Below are positions 45,801 through 56,274 of a stretch of 64,000 nt of DNA, piece by piece (position 1 is the first letter of the stretch; each line of letters begins with the position of its first letter). The stretch lies in assembly GCF_001697185.1 (NCBI RefSeq), contig NZ_CP014224.1, positions 1,984,001 through 2,048,000 on the forward strand, written 5' to 3'. Position numbers and translations under genes: made by a program. The stretch comes from Wenyingzhuangia fucanilytica (lineage in GTDB: Bacteria > Bacteroidota > Bacteroidia > Flavobacteriales > Flavobacteriaceae). Below the pieces are notes generated by a model. That model worked only from the letters and a program-made list of their open reading frames with translations, ran no database searches and had not been told where the DNA came from.

Positions 45801-47010
45801 TAACTTGGGTAGATGCTTTATACTCTTTTGGAATTACAAATGGTAAGGGTTCTAACTTATTTGATTCGGTATTTAATAGGACAGGTTCTTCTCTAAATGA
45901 ACTTAAAAAAACACTACTACTATCTACTGGAACAATAAAAGAAATTTTACTTGACAATAATTCTTTTTCATGCTCTTGTTTTGCATTAAAACTTTTAAAA
46001 GGATTTTCTTCTATATTAAACTGAAATATTCCTTTATTAAAAGTACCAACCCAACATTTATTTTCTACGGTAGAAATAATACTACTTGTACGTAATACTT
46101 TAGAGTTAGACTTAAAAGTACTAATCTTTACATCGTTTCCATTTATTAATTTATGAACATTGTCTATATGAATTATTCCATCATTTAAAGCTCCTAACCA
46201 CAAATTATTTAAGTTATCTATTAAAAGACTGGTAAATCTAATCCCTTTATAATATTTTTTATGATAAGTAAACTTACTCTTGTCACTACTAACCTTTATA
46301 AGATCAATTCCGTTAGAAGCTGCTACTAATAAGGTATTATCATCTATTTTTTTTATAGCGTTACAAGATGTGATTTCTGAACTTAAAACTTCATTAAACC
46401 TTTCTGTTTCTATATCAAACAGCATTAAACCATTAGAAGTTGTAAATAGGTAGGTTTTTGGAGTTAATTGTACTCCATCAAAAAACAATGTTTTTTGATT
46501 TGTCATTTTATTTTCTGGTATGTACTTCTTTTTTAATTTATACTCATTATCAAAAAATAATACACCACTGTCTTCTGTTAAGCAGAAGACCTTTTGCTTG
46601 TTTTTACTAAAAATAATTTTTCTAACTATTGGCCCAGTTCCTTTATTAGCATAAATAGCACTAATTTTTTCTGTGTCATATCTATATAAAGAAATCCCCT
46701 CATCTGTACCAATCCATAAGTTTCCATTAGCATCTTCGCTTAAAGCTCTAACCCTATTACTTACTAGAGTACTCTTGCTTACTCTATTCTTAAATGTTGT
46801 TAAATTATAACCATCATATTTATTAATTCCATCATAAGTTCCAAACCATAAATATCCTTTAGAATCTTGTAATATTGAAGTTACTCCATTATGAGCTAAC
46901 CCATTGGAAATAGTTAAATTCTGCTTTAATTCAAGTATGGATTTTTGAGCAAAAACAAACGTGCAGACTAATAAAAGTGTAACAAAAAGTGAATATTCCC
47001 TTTTTAACAT
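42895..47010 (-). CDS. Hybrid two-component system sensor/regulator (HTCS)
   Basis: 1371 aa. Signal peptide, then a periplasmic sensor of two seven-bladed Reg_prop propellers (about 25-690; repeats such as GLWIGTDEGISLY), a Y_Y_Y Ig domain (about 715-790), a membrane span (802-824), histidine kinase with H858 in NISHDIKTP, ATP-binding N/G boxes (NLINNAFKY, DTGIGICEDDLP, GGSGIGLAFS), a receiver domain (1117-1230) with phospho-acceptor D1166 in VITDLLMPE, and a C-terminal AraC-type HTH (about 1265-1368). In Bacteroidota such proteins sense an oligosaccharide in the periplasm and switch on the adjacent PUL. Its gene lies between susC and the GH127 gene, with its own candidate promoter. Confidence 0.97.
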   Translation of the reverse strand: MLKREYSLFVTLLLVCTFVFAQKSILELKQNLTISNGLAHNGVTSILQDSKGYLWFGTYDGINKYDGYNLTTFKNRVSKSTLVSNRVRALSEDANGNLWIGTDEGISLYRYDTEKISAIYANKGTGPIVRKIIFSKNKQKVFCLTEDSGVLFFDNEYKLKKKYIPENKMTNQKTLFFDGVQLTPKTYLFTTSNGLMLFDIETERFNEVLSSEITSCNAIKKIDDNTLLVAASNGIDLIKVSSDKSKFTYHKKYYKGIRFTSLLIDNLNNLWLGALNDGIIHIDNVHKLINGNDVKISTFKSNSKVLRTSSIISTVENKCWVGTFNKGIFQFNIEENPFKSFNAKQEHEKELLSSKISFIVPVDSSSVFLSSFREEPVLLNTESNKLEPLPFVIPKEYKASTQVIFIDAKKNVWFRITGEKGLFRLRPGAKKMEQITNNTIPFFNNIELRSVTQIKDDEIWLGTGQDVFKITLDDHNNFLNVQSLNTNPVFNDKKLKLARTIFLDPSFPFLWIGADSEGLFRVHLEDNKPLKELKIDHYLKKENVKTSLSSNFVSDVIRLPNNELWIATEGGGVCKVINSDTTPEFISYSEDQGLSNNAVKSILFDDENNLWITTNIGLNKLDTRLNRFIKYSTQDGLPFDDFWFTSKKLKNKNLIFSGVEGVCYFNPTKLPSKEILPRLEFGDLKIFNKSILPNDTINDRVLLNKRLNDTKEIALKHNENVFSIQLKSLHFSNPENHFLKYKLSPVNNDWIEVPSSQQNVYYSGLQPGEYVFSVMASNSLNKWTKPKEIKIVISPPYWKTNWAYTLYVLLFFTVALIALYVTLRIQKLNYNLEIEQLERNTITELNSAKLRFFSNISHDIKTPITLICGPIDYLLKQFKNNLDVTEKLSLVKRQSKNILHLINQVHDFQKADAHLLKLNYSRFYFNTFIEELVKDFEFMASSEQKKIEVTSSESNITVSADKDKLEKIFNNLINNAFKYTREGDTIKIDFKSNDKDLLVSVSDTGIGICEDDLPHIFERFFQSIKKGSNYSGGSGIGLAFSKRLVEMHYGYISAESEEGVGTTINVQLPVVKDKSIINEVKREEIILKAEDAFDHEEIVLQKVEHTEIERDESFSDKVVFYVEDKVDMRNFVSSMLSNFFNVQVFTNGQECLDRMEEEWPDIVITDLLMPELNGLELCKAIKSDIKTSHIPVILLTACNNIEDQIQGLRDGADAYIHKPFNIQHLVTRTEALLVNRKKLAERFQVGIPLTKENNLNNRNDNAFLEKLYDLMAENLDNQELDINRFAKELYLNRTHFYQKVKALTDQTPFELLKMYRLKKAAEFLTQQNLSVNEVFMMTGFKSRTHFTKVFKEKYGVTPGKYSSSIKEKYDL

Positions 47011-47098
47011 AAACCTATTGAGATTATGGGATTAATAAATATTTTAGACGTTTTGTGAAATATGGAATTACAATATATTAAAACACCATAAACAATCT

Positions 47099-47106
47099 CA
47101 AATGTA
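47099..47106 (-). promoter_or_regulatory. Candidate -7 promoter element of the HTCS gene
   Basis: The minus strand reads TACATTTG, an exact TAnnTTTG, 88 bases before the start codon. No convincing -33 TTTG at 19-21 bases, so the call is moderate. Confidence 0.4.
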
Positions 47107-47147
47107 ACTAAAAAATTAAATTTCTTTTTCTAATTTAATTTTAAACA

Positions 47148-49160
47148 CTAGTTTTTATTCCAAATTATTGGCATAAAAACAGTCATTTCGCTAACTCCTC
47201 TATTACTCCAAGCATAGTAAGGAATAAAAGTAGCATTATATGTTTCCCATTTTGGTTTTTCTAATGTTCTGTACATGTTATTATCTCTATCTTTAGATAA
47301 CATTACGTCTCCTTTTAAGATTGATAACCCTCCTAAAAAGTCTGACTCATTTTGAGAAGTTAACTTAATATCCGATGGAAGATACACATCTAAAACATTT
47401 GTATTTTCTGGTAAATCTGGAGATTCTATACAATATACAACAGGACCTTTTTTTATGGCTGCTTGATTTCTTACTTCCTCTATTTTTCTATGTCCAACAA
47501 CTAATTCTGGTTTCATTGGCATAATTAAAGAAACAACGTCTCCTTTTTTCCATTTTCTATGGATCGTAAAATAAGTACCTTCTTTAATTTCTACATTTTC
47601 TTTTTTTCCATTTATAGAAACAGTACTTCCTTTTGCCCATTCTGGAATTCTTAACAAAATATCAAAAGCTTCTTTTTTACTTTTGGCTACTTCAATAGCA
47701 ACAGCCCCATCCCATGGATAATCAGTTTTTTGAATCAATTTAATTTTTGACCCATCTAACAAATTGGTTTCTAATTTATTTCCTCCATATAAATTTACTG
47801 CCAATCCATTATTTGTTAAACTATAAGACCAGGCTGATAATTTAGCTATGGTTCTCACCAAGTTTGGAGGACAACAAAAACATGGAATATATGGCACTCT
47901 TGTAGTGTAATCTGTAATCCCCATTTTATGATCTAGGCTTCTTCTTAGTGGATTTGTATAGAAAAAATTTGTTCCTTTAATATCAATTCCAGACAAAGCA
48001 CTATTATACATTACAGTTTCAATAACATCTGCATATTTAGCTTCTCCTTTTACACCCAACATTCTATAATTAAACATTGCATTACACAAATTAGCACAAG
48101 TTTCGTTATAAGAATGTGCATTGTGCATTTCGTAATCTATGGTAAAAGCCTCATGTACAAAATCTCTATTTGAAGAACCTCCATCGTGTTTTTGCCCACA
48201 AGCTCCAGTAATAAACATTTTCTGATTCACAATATTACCCCACAAACGATCTAAAGCATCAATTAAAGCTTGTTCTCCTGTTTCTGCATAAATATCTGTA
48301 GCTCCAGCATAATAATACAATGCTAATACAGCATGCCCAACAGCTTCTTTAGACTCTCTTAAAGCGGTTCTTTCTTGTACCATATCTCCAAGATTTAAAT
48401 ACCTTACTGTTTCATCAGGTTTTACTTTAGATTTCCCTCTCATATTCACAAAAATCTCTGCAAGTTCTAAGTACTTTTTATCCTTTGTAGTTCTATATAA
48501 CTCCACCAAACCCATTATTTGAACTTGATTAAACCCAAACCTTGCTAATTCTTTAGGTTGAGGTTGAAAAACATCGTATAATTGATTTGCATTTTTAATA
48601 GCAATGTCTAAGAAATTACGTTTTCCGGTAATTCTATAATGTATAATTGCTGAAATATATAAGTGACCAGCATTATACATTTCATGAAATCTTCTTTCTG
48701 AAAAAGGCTTATTTACAGGAATTGTTATTTGGGTTTGTAAGTAACCGTTTTCTTGTTGAGCTTTTCCAATAATATCAATGTACTCATCAATTTCTTTTAA
48801 GATTTTTTCATCCTTATTAATTGCATATATATACAAAGCAGCTTCCATCCATTTGTAAAAATCTCCATCGTGCCAAAACATTCCTTGATGTTTTCCTTCT
48901 TGTAAACCAGCTGCTATTTTAAAGTTATTTAAGGCATGACCTGTATCACCTGTTAACAGTTTTCCCATATTTGGCACCATAGATTTTTCGGCAATCTCAA
49001 ATTTATCTGCCCAAAAACCATCCGTCCATACACAATCTCCAATATTGATGCTTTTAAACTTTACATACTTACTGTCTGCATTATTAATAATTCCTTTTTC
49101 TTGAGAAAATAAATTCCCTAAACAAAATACTGTAACAAGTATAAGTCCTACTTTTTTCAT
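47148..49160 (-). CDS. GH127-family glycosidase, candidate 3,6-anhydro-D-galactosidase
   Basis: 670 aa, signal peptide to about residue 19. An alpha/alpha barrel of the DUF1680/GH127 type: MFWHDGDFYKWMEAALY, ENGYLQT, then HEAF (E337), YNETCANLC (E353, C355) and PCFCCPPN (C427, C429, C430). These match the Glu and the cysteine cluster that bind zinc and supply the nucleophile cysteine in beta-L-arabinofuranosidases of this family. Other GH127 members from marine flavobacteria remove 3,6-anhydro-D-galactose from carrageenan oligosaccharides, which is the likely role here. Four bases separate it from the GH2 gene. Periplasmic by signal. Family certain, substrate inferred. Confidence 0.88.
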   Translation of the reverse strand: MKKVGLILVTVFCLGNLFSQEKGIINNADSKYVKFKSINIGDCVWTDGFWADKFEIAEKSMVPNMGKLLTGDTGHALNNFKIAAGLQEGKHQGMFWHDGDFYKWMEAALYIYAINKDEKILKEIDEYIDIIGKAQQENGYLQTQITIPVNKPFSERRFHEMYNAGHLYISAIIHYRITGKRNFLDIAIKNANQLYDVFQPQPKELARFGFNQVQIMGLVELYRTTKDKKYLELAEIFVNMRGKSKVKPDETVRYLNLGDMVQERTALRESKEAVGHAVLALYYYAGATDIYAETGEQALIDALDRLWGNIVNQKMFITGACGQKHDGGSSNRDFVHEAFTIDYEMHNAHSYNETCANLCNAMFNYRMLGVKGEAKYADVIETVMYNSALSGIDIKGTNFFYTNPLRRSLDHKMGITDYTTRVPYIPCFCCPPNLVRTIAKLSAWSYSLTNNGLAVNLYGGNKLETNLLDGSKIKLIQKTDYPWDGAVAIEVAKSKKEAFDILLRIPEWAKGSTVSINGKKENVEIKEGTYFTIHRKWKKGDVVSLIMPMKPELVVGHRKIEEVRNQAAIKKGPVVYCIESPDLPENTNVLDVYLPSDIKLTSQNESDFLGGLSILKGDVMLSKDRDNNMYRTLEKPKWETYNATFIPYYAWSNRGVSEMTVFMPIIWNKN

Positions 49161-49164
49161 CTTT

Positions 49165-52416
<3,252 letters not shown>

Positions 52417-52451
52417 TTAATATTTATAAATATAGATAGTATATAATAAAA

Positions 52452-52465
52452 CATATCAAATTAAT
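52452..52465 (-). promoter_or_regulatory. Repeated 14-base promoter-like motif (copy 1)
   Basis: CATATCAAATTAAT occurs here, 45 bases before the GH2 start, and again at 53664-53677 before the next gene. On the minus strand it contains TTAATTTG, one change from the -7 consensus. Confidence 0.35.
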
Positions 52466-52516
52466 TTATCTTATCCTTACCTATTCTTACCTTAACTAAG
52501 GCTACTATTGATTGAG

Positions 52517-53644
52517 TTATTTTTCTTTTTTTACATTTTTTTTCATGTATTTATCAAAGCTTTTTCCATCAAAAGGAACAATCACAATTTTACTTGCGTG
52601 GTTATCACTTCCTTTGTCTTCTCCTTTTTTAACATCTATAACAGAGAATATAAAGTGAGTAACATGTCCATTTTCTACATGTACAGTTGGACGTTCTATA
52701 AATTGCCAATCATTAATAGTCCCATCAGTATATTCAAATATTTTTGATGTTTCTTTTTTAAAAGCAACTCCTCTGTATTTCCAATTTGTTATTCCATCTA
52801 AAGAAGTAAAATGATGAGAAGTTTTTGATGGCCAATGATTGTAAACTATGTGATACATTCCCCCACTATACCAAATAGTTGGATCTTCATTTTTAGTTTG
52901 AGGCAATTCTGGATAATTTTTATAAATTCTATCTCCCATTATTTTATAAGGACCTAAAATGCCATTTTTACTTAACATTGGTGCTGTAGATCTAGCAATA
53001 ATCATATAATCCCCATCTGGTCTTAATAAAACTTTTACATTAGACATACGTCCATTTTTAGAGTAACGAGCAAGACTCGGTTCAAATCCATTGTTATCAA
53101 CTTTAATTTTGCCTAATAGTTTAAAAGGACCATTAGGTGAATTTGAAACAAATATTTCTCCATCAGTAATTTCACTAGTAACAACAGCATATCTTCCATC
53201 ATGCATTCTTAACCCCATAATATTGTGCCCCATTCCTTCTCTCCATTCTGGATAAATTAAGCCTTTATCTAAATATGGCCCCATAATGTTATTACTTACT
53301 GCATGAATCCCTTTTGACCCCAAATGCCAACCTTCAGTGTGAGACATTTTTTGATTCCAGCGACTAGCATATAAATGGTACATTCCGTCATCGCTTTTTA
53401 CGATTCTCCCATCCCAGTAACACCAGTTTTTTAGGGTTGAATCTTCTAAACCATTATTAATGTCACGTGGTAAAACATTTGGAGCTCCCCAAATATTTTC
53501 CGAGACCAATTTACTTTGTGGTTTCATTGGAAGGAAAAAATCTACCAACGTTTTTTTTGATTGAGAAAACACATTAAAATCAACAAAAAGTAGGGCTATC
53601 ACTAACAACAACTTTACTTTTTTATTTTGCCTATTAAAATTCAT
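52517..53644 (-). CDS. Five-bladed-propeller glycosidase-like protein (GH43/GH117-like), function unknown
   Basis: 375 aa, signal peptide to about residue 27. Blade-like repeats: WDGRIVKSDDGMYHLYASRW (about 74-93), GHNIMGLRMHDGRYAVV, KVLLRPDGDYMIIARS, NEDPTIWYSGGMYHIVYNHW and FIERPTVHVENGHVTHFIFS. Acidic residues at the inner strand starts (D75, D in NEDP, E in IERP) fit the catalytic trio of the GH43/GH62/GH117 fold. In an algal galactan PUL an alpha-(3,6-anhydro)galactosidase or another exo-enzyme is plausible, but I cannot assign a family. It is the first gene of the minus-strand PUL at its right end; 109 bases separate it from GH2. Confidence 0.7.
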   Translation of the reverse strand: MNFNRQNKKVKLLLVIALLFVDFNVFSQSKKTLVDFFLPMKPQSKLVSENIWGAPNVLPRDINNGLEDSTLKNWCYWDGRIVKSDDGMYHLYASRWNQKMSHTEGWHLGSKGIHAVSNNIMGPYLDKGLIYPEWREGMGHNIMGLRMHDGRYAVVTSEITDGEIFVSNSPNGPFKLLGKIKVDNNGFEPSLARYSKNGRMSNVKVLLRPDGDYMIIARSTAPMLSKNGILGPYKIMGDRIYKNYPELPQTKNEDPTIWYSGGMYHIVYNHWPSKTSHHFTSLDGITNWKYRGVAFKKETSKIFEYTDGTINDWQFIERPTVHVENGHVTHFIFSVIDVKKGEDKGSDNHASKIVIVPFDGKSFDKYMKKNVKKEK

Positions 53645-54103
53645 GCTTTAATTTGTTTTACAGCATATCAAATTAATACAACCTTTAAAATACAAATGTC
53701 TTTCATGGTATATCATATGTTCCTCACAATAATAAAAGGATTACTTTTTAATTAATGTGATAAGATTAGAATCCAAAACAATATGTTATTGATAGGTGAA
53801 ATATACAGTATTCTAAAATTTCAGAAATATACTCCATAAAACAACGTTTGTAACGATAGTCTACACAAAGTTAGCTCAATGGTATCATTTAGTAAAAAAC
53901 CTAGATTTAAAGCATTCAATACAGTTTCCTATACAATATATCTAAACGAGATATCCAACTTATTTTTTTAATAATAGATGTACCGATATTTATTTAAAAT
54001 CTTTTAATGCTAAAAAAGTTTTTAGAGTTCAATTCAGAAGTGTGAAAAATTTAGAATTCTTTCTCGGATCAATCACAAAAGTTGTGTTTTAATATAAAAT
54101 AAA
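53645..54103. other. 459-base gene-free region at the PUL boundary
   Basis: AT-rich, with frequent stops in all frames. It contains the second copy of CATATCAAATTAAT at 53664-53677 and an exact minus-strand TAnnTTTG (TAACTTTG) at 53866-53873, so it probably holds the promoter of the right-most PUL transcript. Nothing else is recognisable. Confidence 0.6.
53664..53677 (-). promoter_or_regulatory. Repeated 14-base promoter-like motif (copy 2)
   Basis: Exact second copy of CATATCAAATTAAT, 20 bases upstream of the propeller-enzyme start. The shared sequence before both adjacent enzyme genes suggests a common promoter or operator. Confidence 0.35.
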
Positions 54104-54131
54104 AAAGCTCTCAAATTTCTTTGAGAGCTTT
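54104..54131 (-). terminator. Terminator behind the tRNA 3'-end fragment
   Basis: AAAGCTCTCAAA and TTTGAGAGCTTT pair around a short loop, with a run of T on the minus strand. It directly follows the tRNA 3' end on that strand, as a native tRNA terminator would. Confidence 0.85.
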
Positions 54132-54133
54132 CG

Positions 54134-54155
54134 CGGTCTGGACGGGACTCGAACC
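54134..54155 (-). other. tRNA 3'-end fragment (probably tRNA-Asp), candidate attachment site
   Basis: On the minus strand GGTTCGAGTCCCGTCCAGACCG is a T-loop, the 3' strand of the T-stem, the 3' acceptor strand (CCAGACC) and discriminator G. The bases that should form the 5' side of the T-stem (AATGG) do not pair, and no D- or anticodon arm lies upstream. So only the 3' end is present. G73 and the acceptor sequence fit tRNA-Asp, by memory. Such a partial copy is the usual scar of an element integrated at a tRNA gene; the native terminator on the left implies the element extends to the right. Confidence 0.7.
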
Positions 54156-54231
54156 ATTTTCGCTATACCTTATAAAACAGTACCTAGTGATACTTTATGT
54201 TTTCAATACTAACCGATTTACTAACCTAAAA

Positions 54232-54255
54232 AATTGATACTATTTGTTATCAATT
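54232..54255. repeat. Inverted repeat near the element border
   Basis: AATTGATA and TATCAATT are exact reverse complements around an eight-base loop, between the tRNA fragment and the HTH gene. It could be an integrase arm or excisionase site, or the operator of the HTH gene. Confidence 0.45.
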
Positions 54256-54322
54256 GACTTTCATTCGTTCCTACAAATTTACAAATTAACTACCTTTAAA
54301 TCAATATAAAACGTATCAAATA

Positions 54323-54526
54323 TTATGATACTTGTTTAAGATAGTTATTGATAATTTCGATATTTATTCCACTGTATTCAGCGAATTCTTCTGAGGTAAT
54401 AAATTGGTGTGGTTGCTTATCAAAATATGCTCTAATCTCTTTTATAAGCCTCCTACCATAACGTTCACTTCTTCCAGTAATACACTGAATATCTTTTGGA
54501 TAAATACATGCTCTGGTAATTTTCAT
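54323..54526 (-). CDS. Small HTH-like protein, possible regulator or excisionase
   Basis: 67 aa, ATG start. Predicted all-helical and basic in its first half (RACIYPKDIQCITGRSERYG, RRLIKEIRAYF), then TSEEFAEYSGINIEIINNYL, which reads like a helix-turn-helix. No signal or membrane segment. It stands alone next to the tRNA-derived border and diverges from the plus-strand cassette. Position and size fit an excisionase or repressor of an integrated element; the family is not recognised. Confidence 0.6.
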   Translation of the reverse strand: MKITRACIYPKDIQCITGRSERYGRRLIKEIRAYFDKQPHQFITSEEFAEYSGINIEIINNYLKQVS

Positions 54527-54627
54527 GATTTAATACTTTAACTATGCCTTATCTATACTTTATCCATAGGGTAAATATACTCCTTTTCGGAAAGAAAAGC
54601 TTTTAACGGCCTTTACAACAATCTGTT

Positions 54628-54659
54628 TTTGATTTCTATATAAGATAACAATTCTTTTG
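54628..54659 (+). promoter_or_regulatory. Promoter of the plus-strand four-gene cassette
   Basis: TTTG at 54628-54631, 20 bases, then TTCTTTTG at 54652-54659, one change from TAnnTTTG. This is the standard -33/-7 spacing in Bacteroidota. The ATG at 54685 follows after 25 bases. Confidence 0.6.
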
Positions 54660-54684
54660 CTATAAATCTTTAAATCATATTATT

Positions 54685-55440
54685 ATGGCAAAACAAACAG
54701 GTATTATCAAACTAAAAGGAACTATCGGAGATATTTCTTTTTACAAAACAACAGATGGACATTTGGCTCGTGCCAAAGGTGGAATCGAAAAAAGTAGAAT
54801 TCAAAATGATCCTGCTTTTCAAAGAACTCGTGAAAATGGTTCTGAATTTGGAACTGCTGGTAAAGGTGGAAAGCTTTTACGTAACGCTATCCGTATTCTT
54901 TTGCAGAATGCTAAAGACAGACGTGTTACAAGTAGATTGACTACTTCAATCTTAAAAGTAGTGAAAACAGACACTACAAACGTTCGTGGAGAAAGAACCA
55001 TTCAAGATGGAACATTTGGTTTGTTGGCAAACTTTGAATTCAACATCAATGGTAAATTGGGAGCAACTTTATTTGCTACTTACACTAATGCTTTTGATAG
55101 AGCGACTGGGGAAGCAACTGTAAACATTCCGGTATTTAAACCAACAACTCACATTGCAGGTCCTTCTGGAACTACTCACTTTAAAATTGTGACTGGGGTT
55201 GCGGAATTGGATTTTGAGAATGAATCTTTCGCTTTTGACAATGATGAAACAGCTATTTTACCATACGATGGTAATGATACTGCTGTTATTGACTTGACTG
55301 CTTCAGCTCCTGCAAACTCTGTACTACCAATAGTACAGGTAATTGGTATTGAATTTTACCAAGAAGTAAATGGTCAAATGTATTCATTGAAAAATGGGGT
55401 TTACAATGCATTAGCTATCAAGATTGCTGATAAAGTGTAA
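54685..55440 (+). CDS. Conserved-looking 251-aa protein of a phage-like cassette, function unknown
   Basis: 251 aa, no signal peptide or membrane span. The N-terminus is short and basic: GIIKLKGTIGDISFYKTTDG, HLARAKGGIEKSRI, DPAFQRTRENGSEFGTAGKG. The pattern recalls small Bacteroidota proteins of the DUF6266 kind and phage virion-like proteins, but that is a loose impression. Residues about 130-250 look like a beta-rich domain (FKIVTGVAELDFENESFAF). The codon choice is more balanced than in the PUL. First gene of a tight plus-strand group with a DUF5675-like protein and two tiny hydrophobic proteins. A structural or particle-forming role is a guess. Confidence 0.7.
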   Translation: MAKQTGIIKLKGTIGDISFYKTTDGHLARAKGGIEKSRIQNDPAFQRTRENGSEFGTAGKGGKLLRNAIRILLQNAKDRRVTSRLTTSILKVVKTDTTNVRGERTIQDGTFGLLANFEFNINGKLGATLFATYTNAFDRATGEATVNIPVFKPTTHIAGPSGTTHFKIVTGVAELDFENESFAFDNDETAILPYDGNDTAVIDLTASAPANSVLPIVQVIGIEFYQEVNGQMYSLKNGVYNALAIKIADKV

Positions 55441-55444
55441 GGAT

Positions 55445-55840
55445 ATGGATATCTATTTACATAGAACTTATTTTAAAGAGAGTACCAACGGTGCTCTCTT
55501 TATCCAAGATTCATTTTTTGGTTTCTGTATCGAGTTGCCCTGGTTAGAGAATCGTAGAAATGTGTCTTGTATTCCAGAAGGAGTCTATGTATTAAAACCA
55601 AGGTATTCTCAAAAATTCAAACATCATTTGATTTTGGAAAATGTTAAAAATAGGACACTTATTTTAATTCATCCTGCCAATGATGCTTTGAAAGAATTAA
55701 AAGGCTGTATCGCTCCTGTAACCTGTTTATCAGGTATTGGAAAAGGTACTTCTTCCAGAAATTTATTAAACAAATTGGTTTCTAAATGTTATCAGGCTTT
55801 TGACAGAAATGAAACCGTTAAACTCATTATTAAATCTTAG
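55445..55840 (+). CDS. DUF5675-like protein
   Basis: 131 aa from the ATG at 55445, 4 bases after the previous stop; a frame opening at a TTG at 55424 would overlap the previous gene. The sequence IYLHRTYFKESTNGALF, GFCIELPWLENRRNVSCIPE, GVYVLKPRYS, ILIHPAND and LKGCIAPV has the layout of DUF5675, a family I recall from phages and prophage-like islands: a compact beta domain with a conserved HPAN and GCI. A cell-wall lysis or L,D-transpeptidase-like role has been suspected for such proteins but I cannot confirm it. Its partners here are two hydrophobic mini-proteins. Confidence 0.7.
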   Translation: MDIYLHRTYFKESTNGALFIQDSFFGFCIELPWLENRRNVSCIPEGVYVLKPRYSQKFKHHLILENVKNRTLILIHPANDALKELKGCIAPVTCLSGIGKGTSSRNLLNKLVSKCYQAFDRNETVKLIIKS

Positions 55841-55845
55841 AACTT

Positions 55846-56055
55846 ATGAATATTCAAGAACGATTAAAACATCCAACACCATCCTTTTTTAGAAAACTTA
55901 GAAACATTGGTTTGGCTCTTGCAGCTGCAAGTGGAGCCATCTTGGCGGCTCCGATTGCATTACCTGCTGCTGTGATTACTTTAGCTGGGTATGTTGCAGT
56001 TGCCGGAACGGTGGCCACTGCGGTCAGTCAAGCTGTGGTTTCAGACAAAAAGTAA
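55846..56055 (+). CDS. Small hydrophobic, holin-like protein
   Basis: 69 aa, starting 6 bases after the DUF5675-like gene. A basic N-terminus (RLKHPTPSFFRKLRNIG) is followed by a long Ala/Gly/Val-rich hydrophobic stretch (residues about 22-64), enough for two short membrane helices. Size, charge pattern and place after a DUF5675 gene resemble a phage holin, but no holin family is recognised. Confidence 0.6.
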   Translation: MNIQERLKHPTPSFFRKLRNIGLALAAASGAILAAPIALPAAVITLAGYVAVAGTVATAVSQAVVSDKK

Positions 56056-56061
56056 AAAGCT

Positions 56062-56226
56062 ATGGGAAATCTTCAATTAAAATCAACCGTATTTGGAGGA
56101 ACATTGTTCACAACCATAGCCAATATAAAACTACATGATGTTTACTTCACCATTATCATGGCGGTCATTGGTGCTGTGGTCAGCTTCTTTGTTTCGCTCC
56201 TGTTACGTAAGATTTTTTTGAAGTAA
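56062..56226 (+). CDS. 54-aa single-span membrane protein
   Basis: ATG at 56062, 6 bases after the previous stop; 54 codons. Sequence MGNLQLKSTV..., then a hydrophobic span at about 29-48 (YFTIIMAVIGAVVSFFVSLL), ending in a basic tail (LRKIFLK). Too short to classify. It ends 22 bases before a terminator and closes the cassette. A membrane partner of the preceding protein is the simplest guess. Confidence 0.65.
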   Translation: MGNLQLKSTVFGGTLFTTIANIKLHDVYFTIIMAVIGAVVSFFVSLLLRKIFLK

Positions 56227-56248
56227 ATCTATTGTAAGATCATAAATT

Positions 56249-56272
56249 AATGCCTGGAATTCTCCAGGCATT
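56249..56272. terminator. Bidirectional terminator between the cassette and the 143-aa gene
   Basis: AATGCCTGGA and TCCAGGCATT pair perfectly around ATTC, followed by a T-run. It ends the plus-strand cassette and probably also the convergent minus-strand gene, whose stop is 3 bases away. Confidence 0.88.
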
Positions 56273-56274
56273 TT

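Noticed and set aside
54104-54260. A complete tRNA gene
   Set aside because: Only the last about 22 bases match; the 5' side of the T-stem does not pair and no D- or anticodon arm follows on the minus strand.
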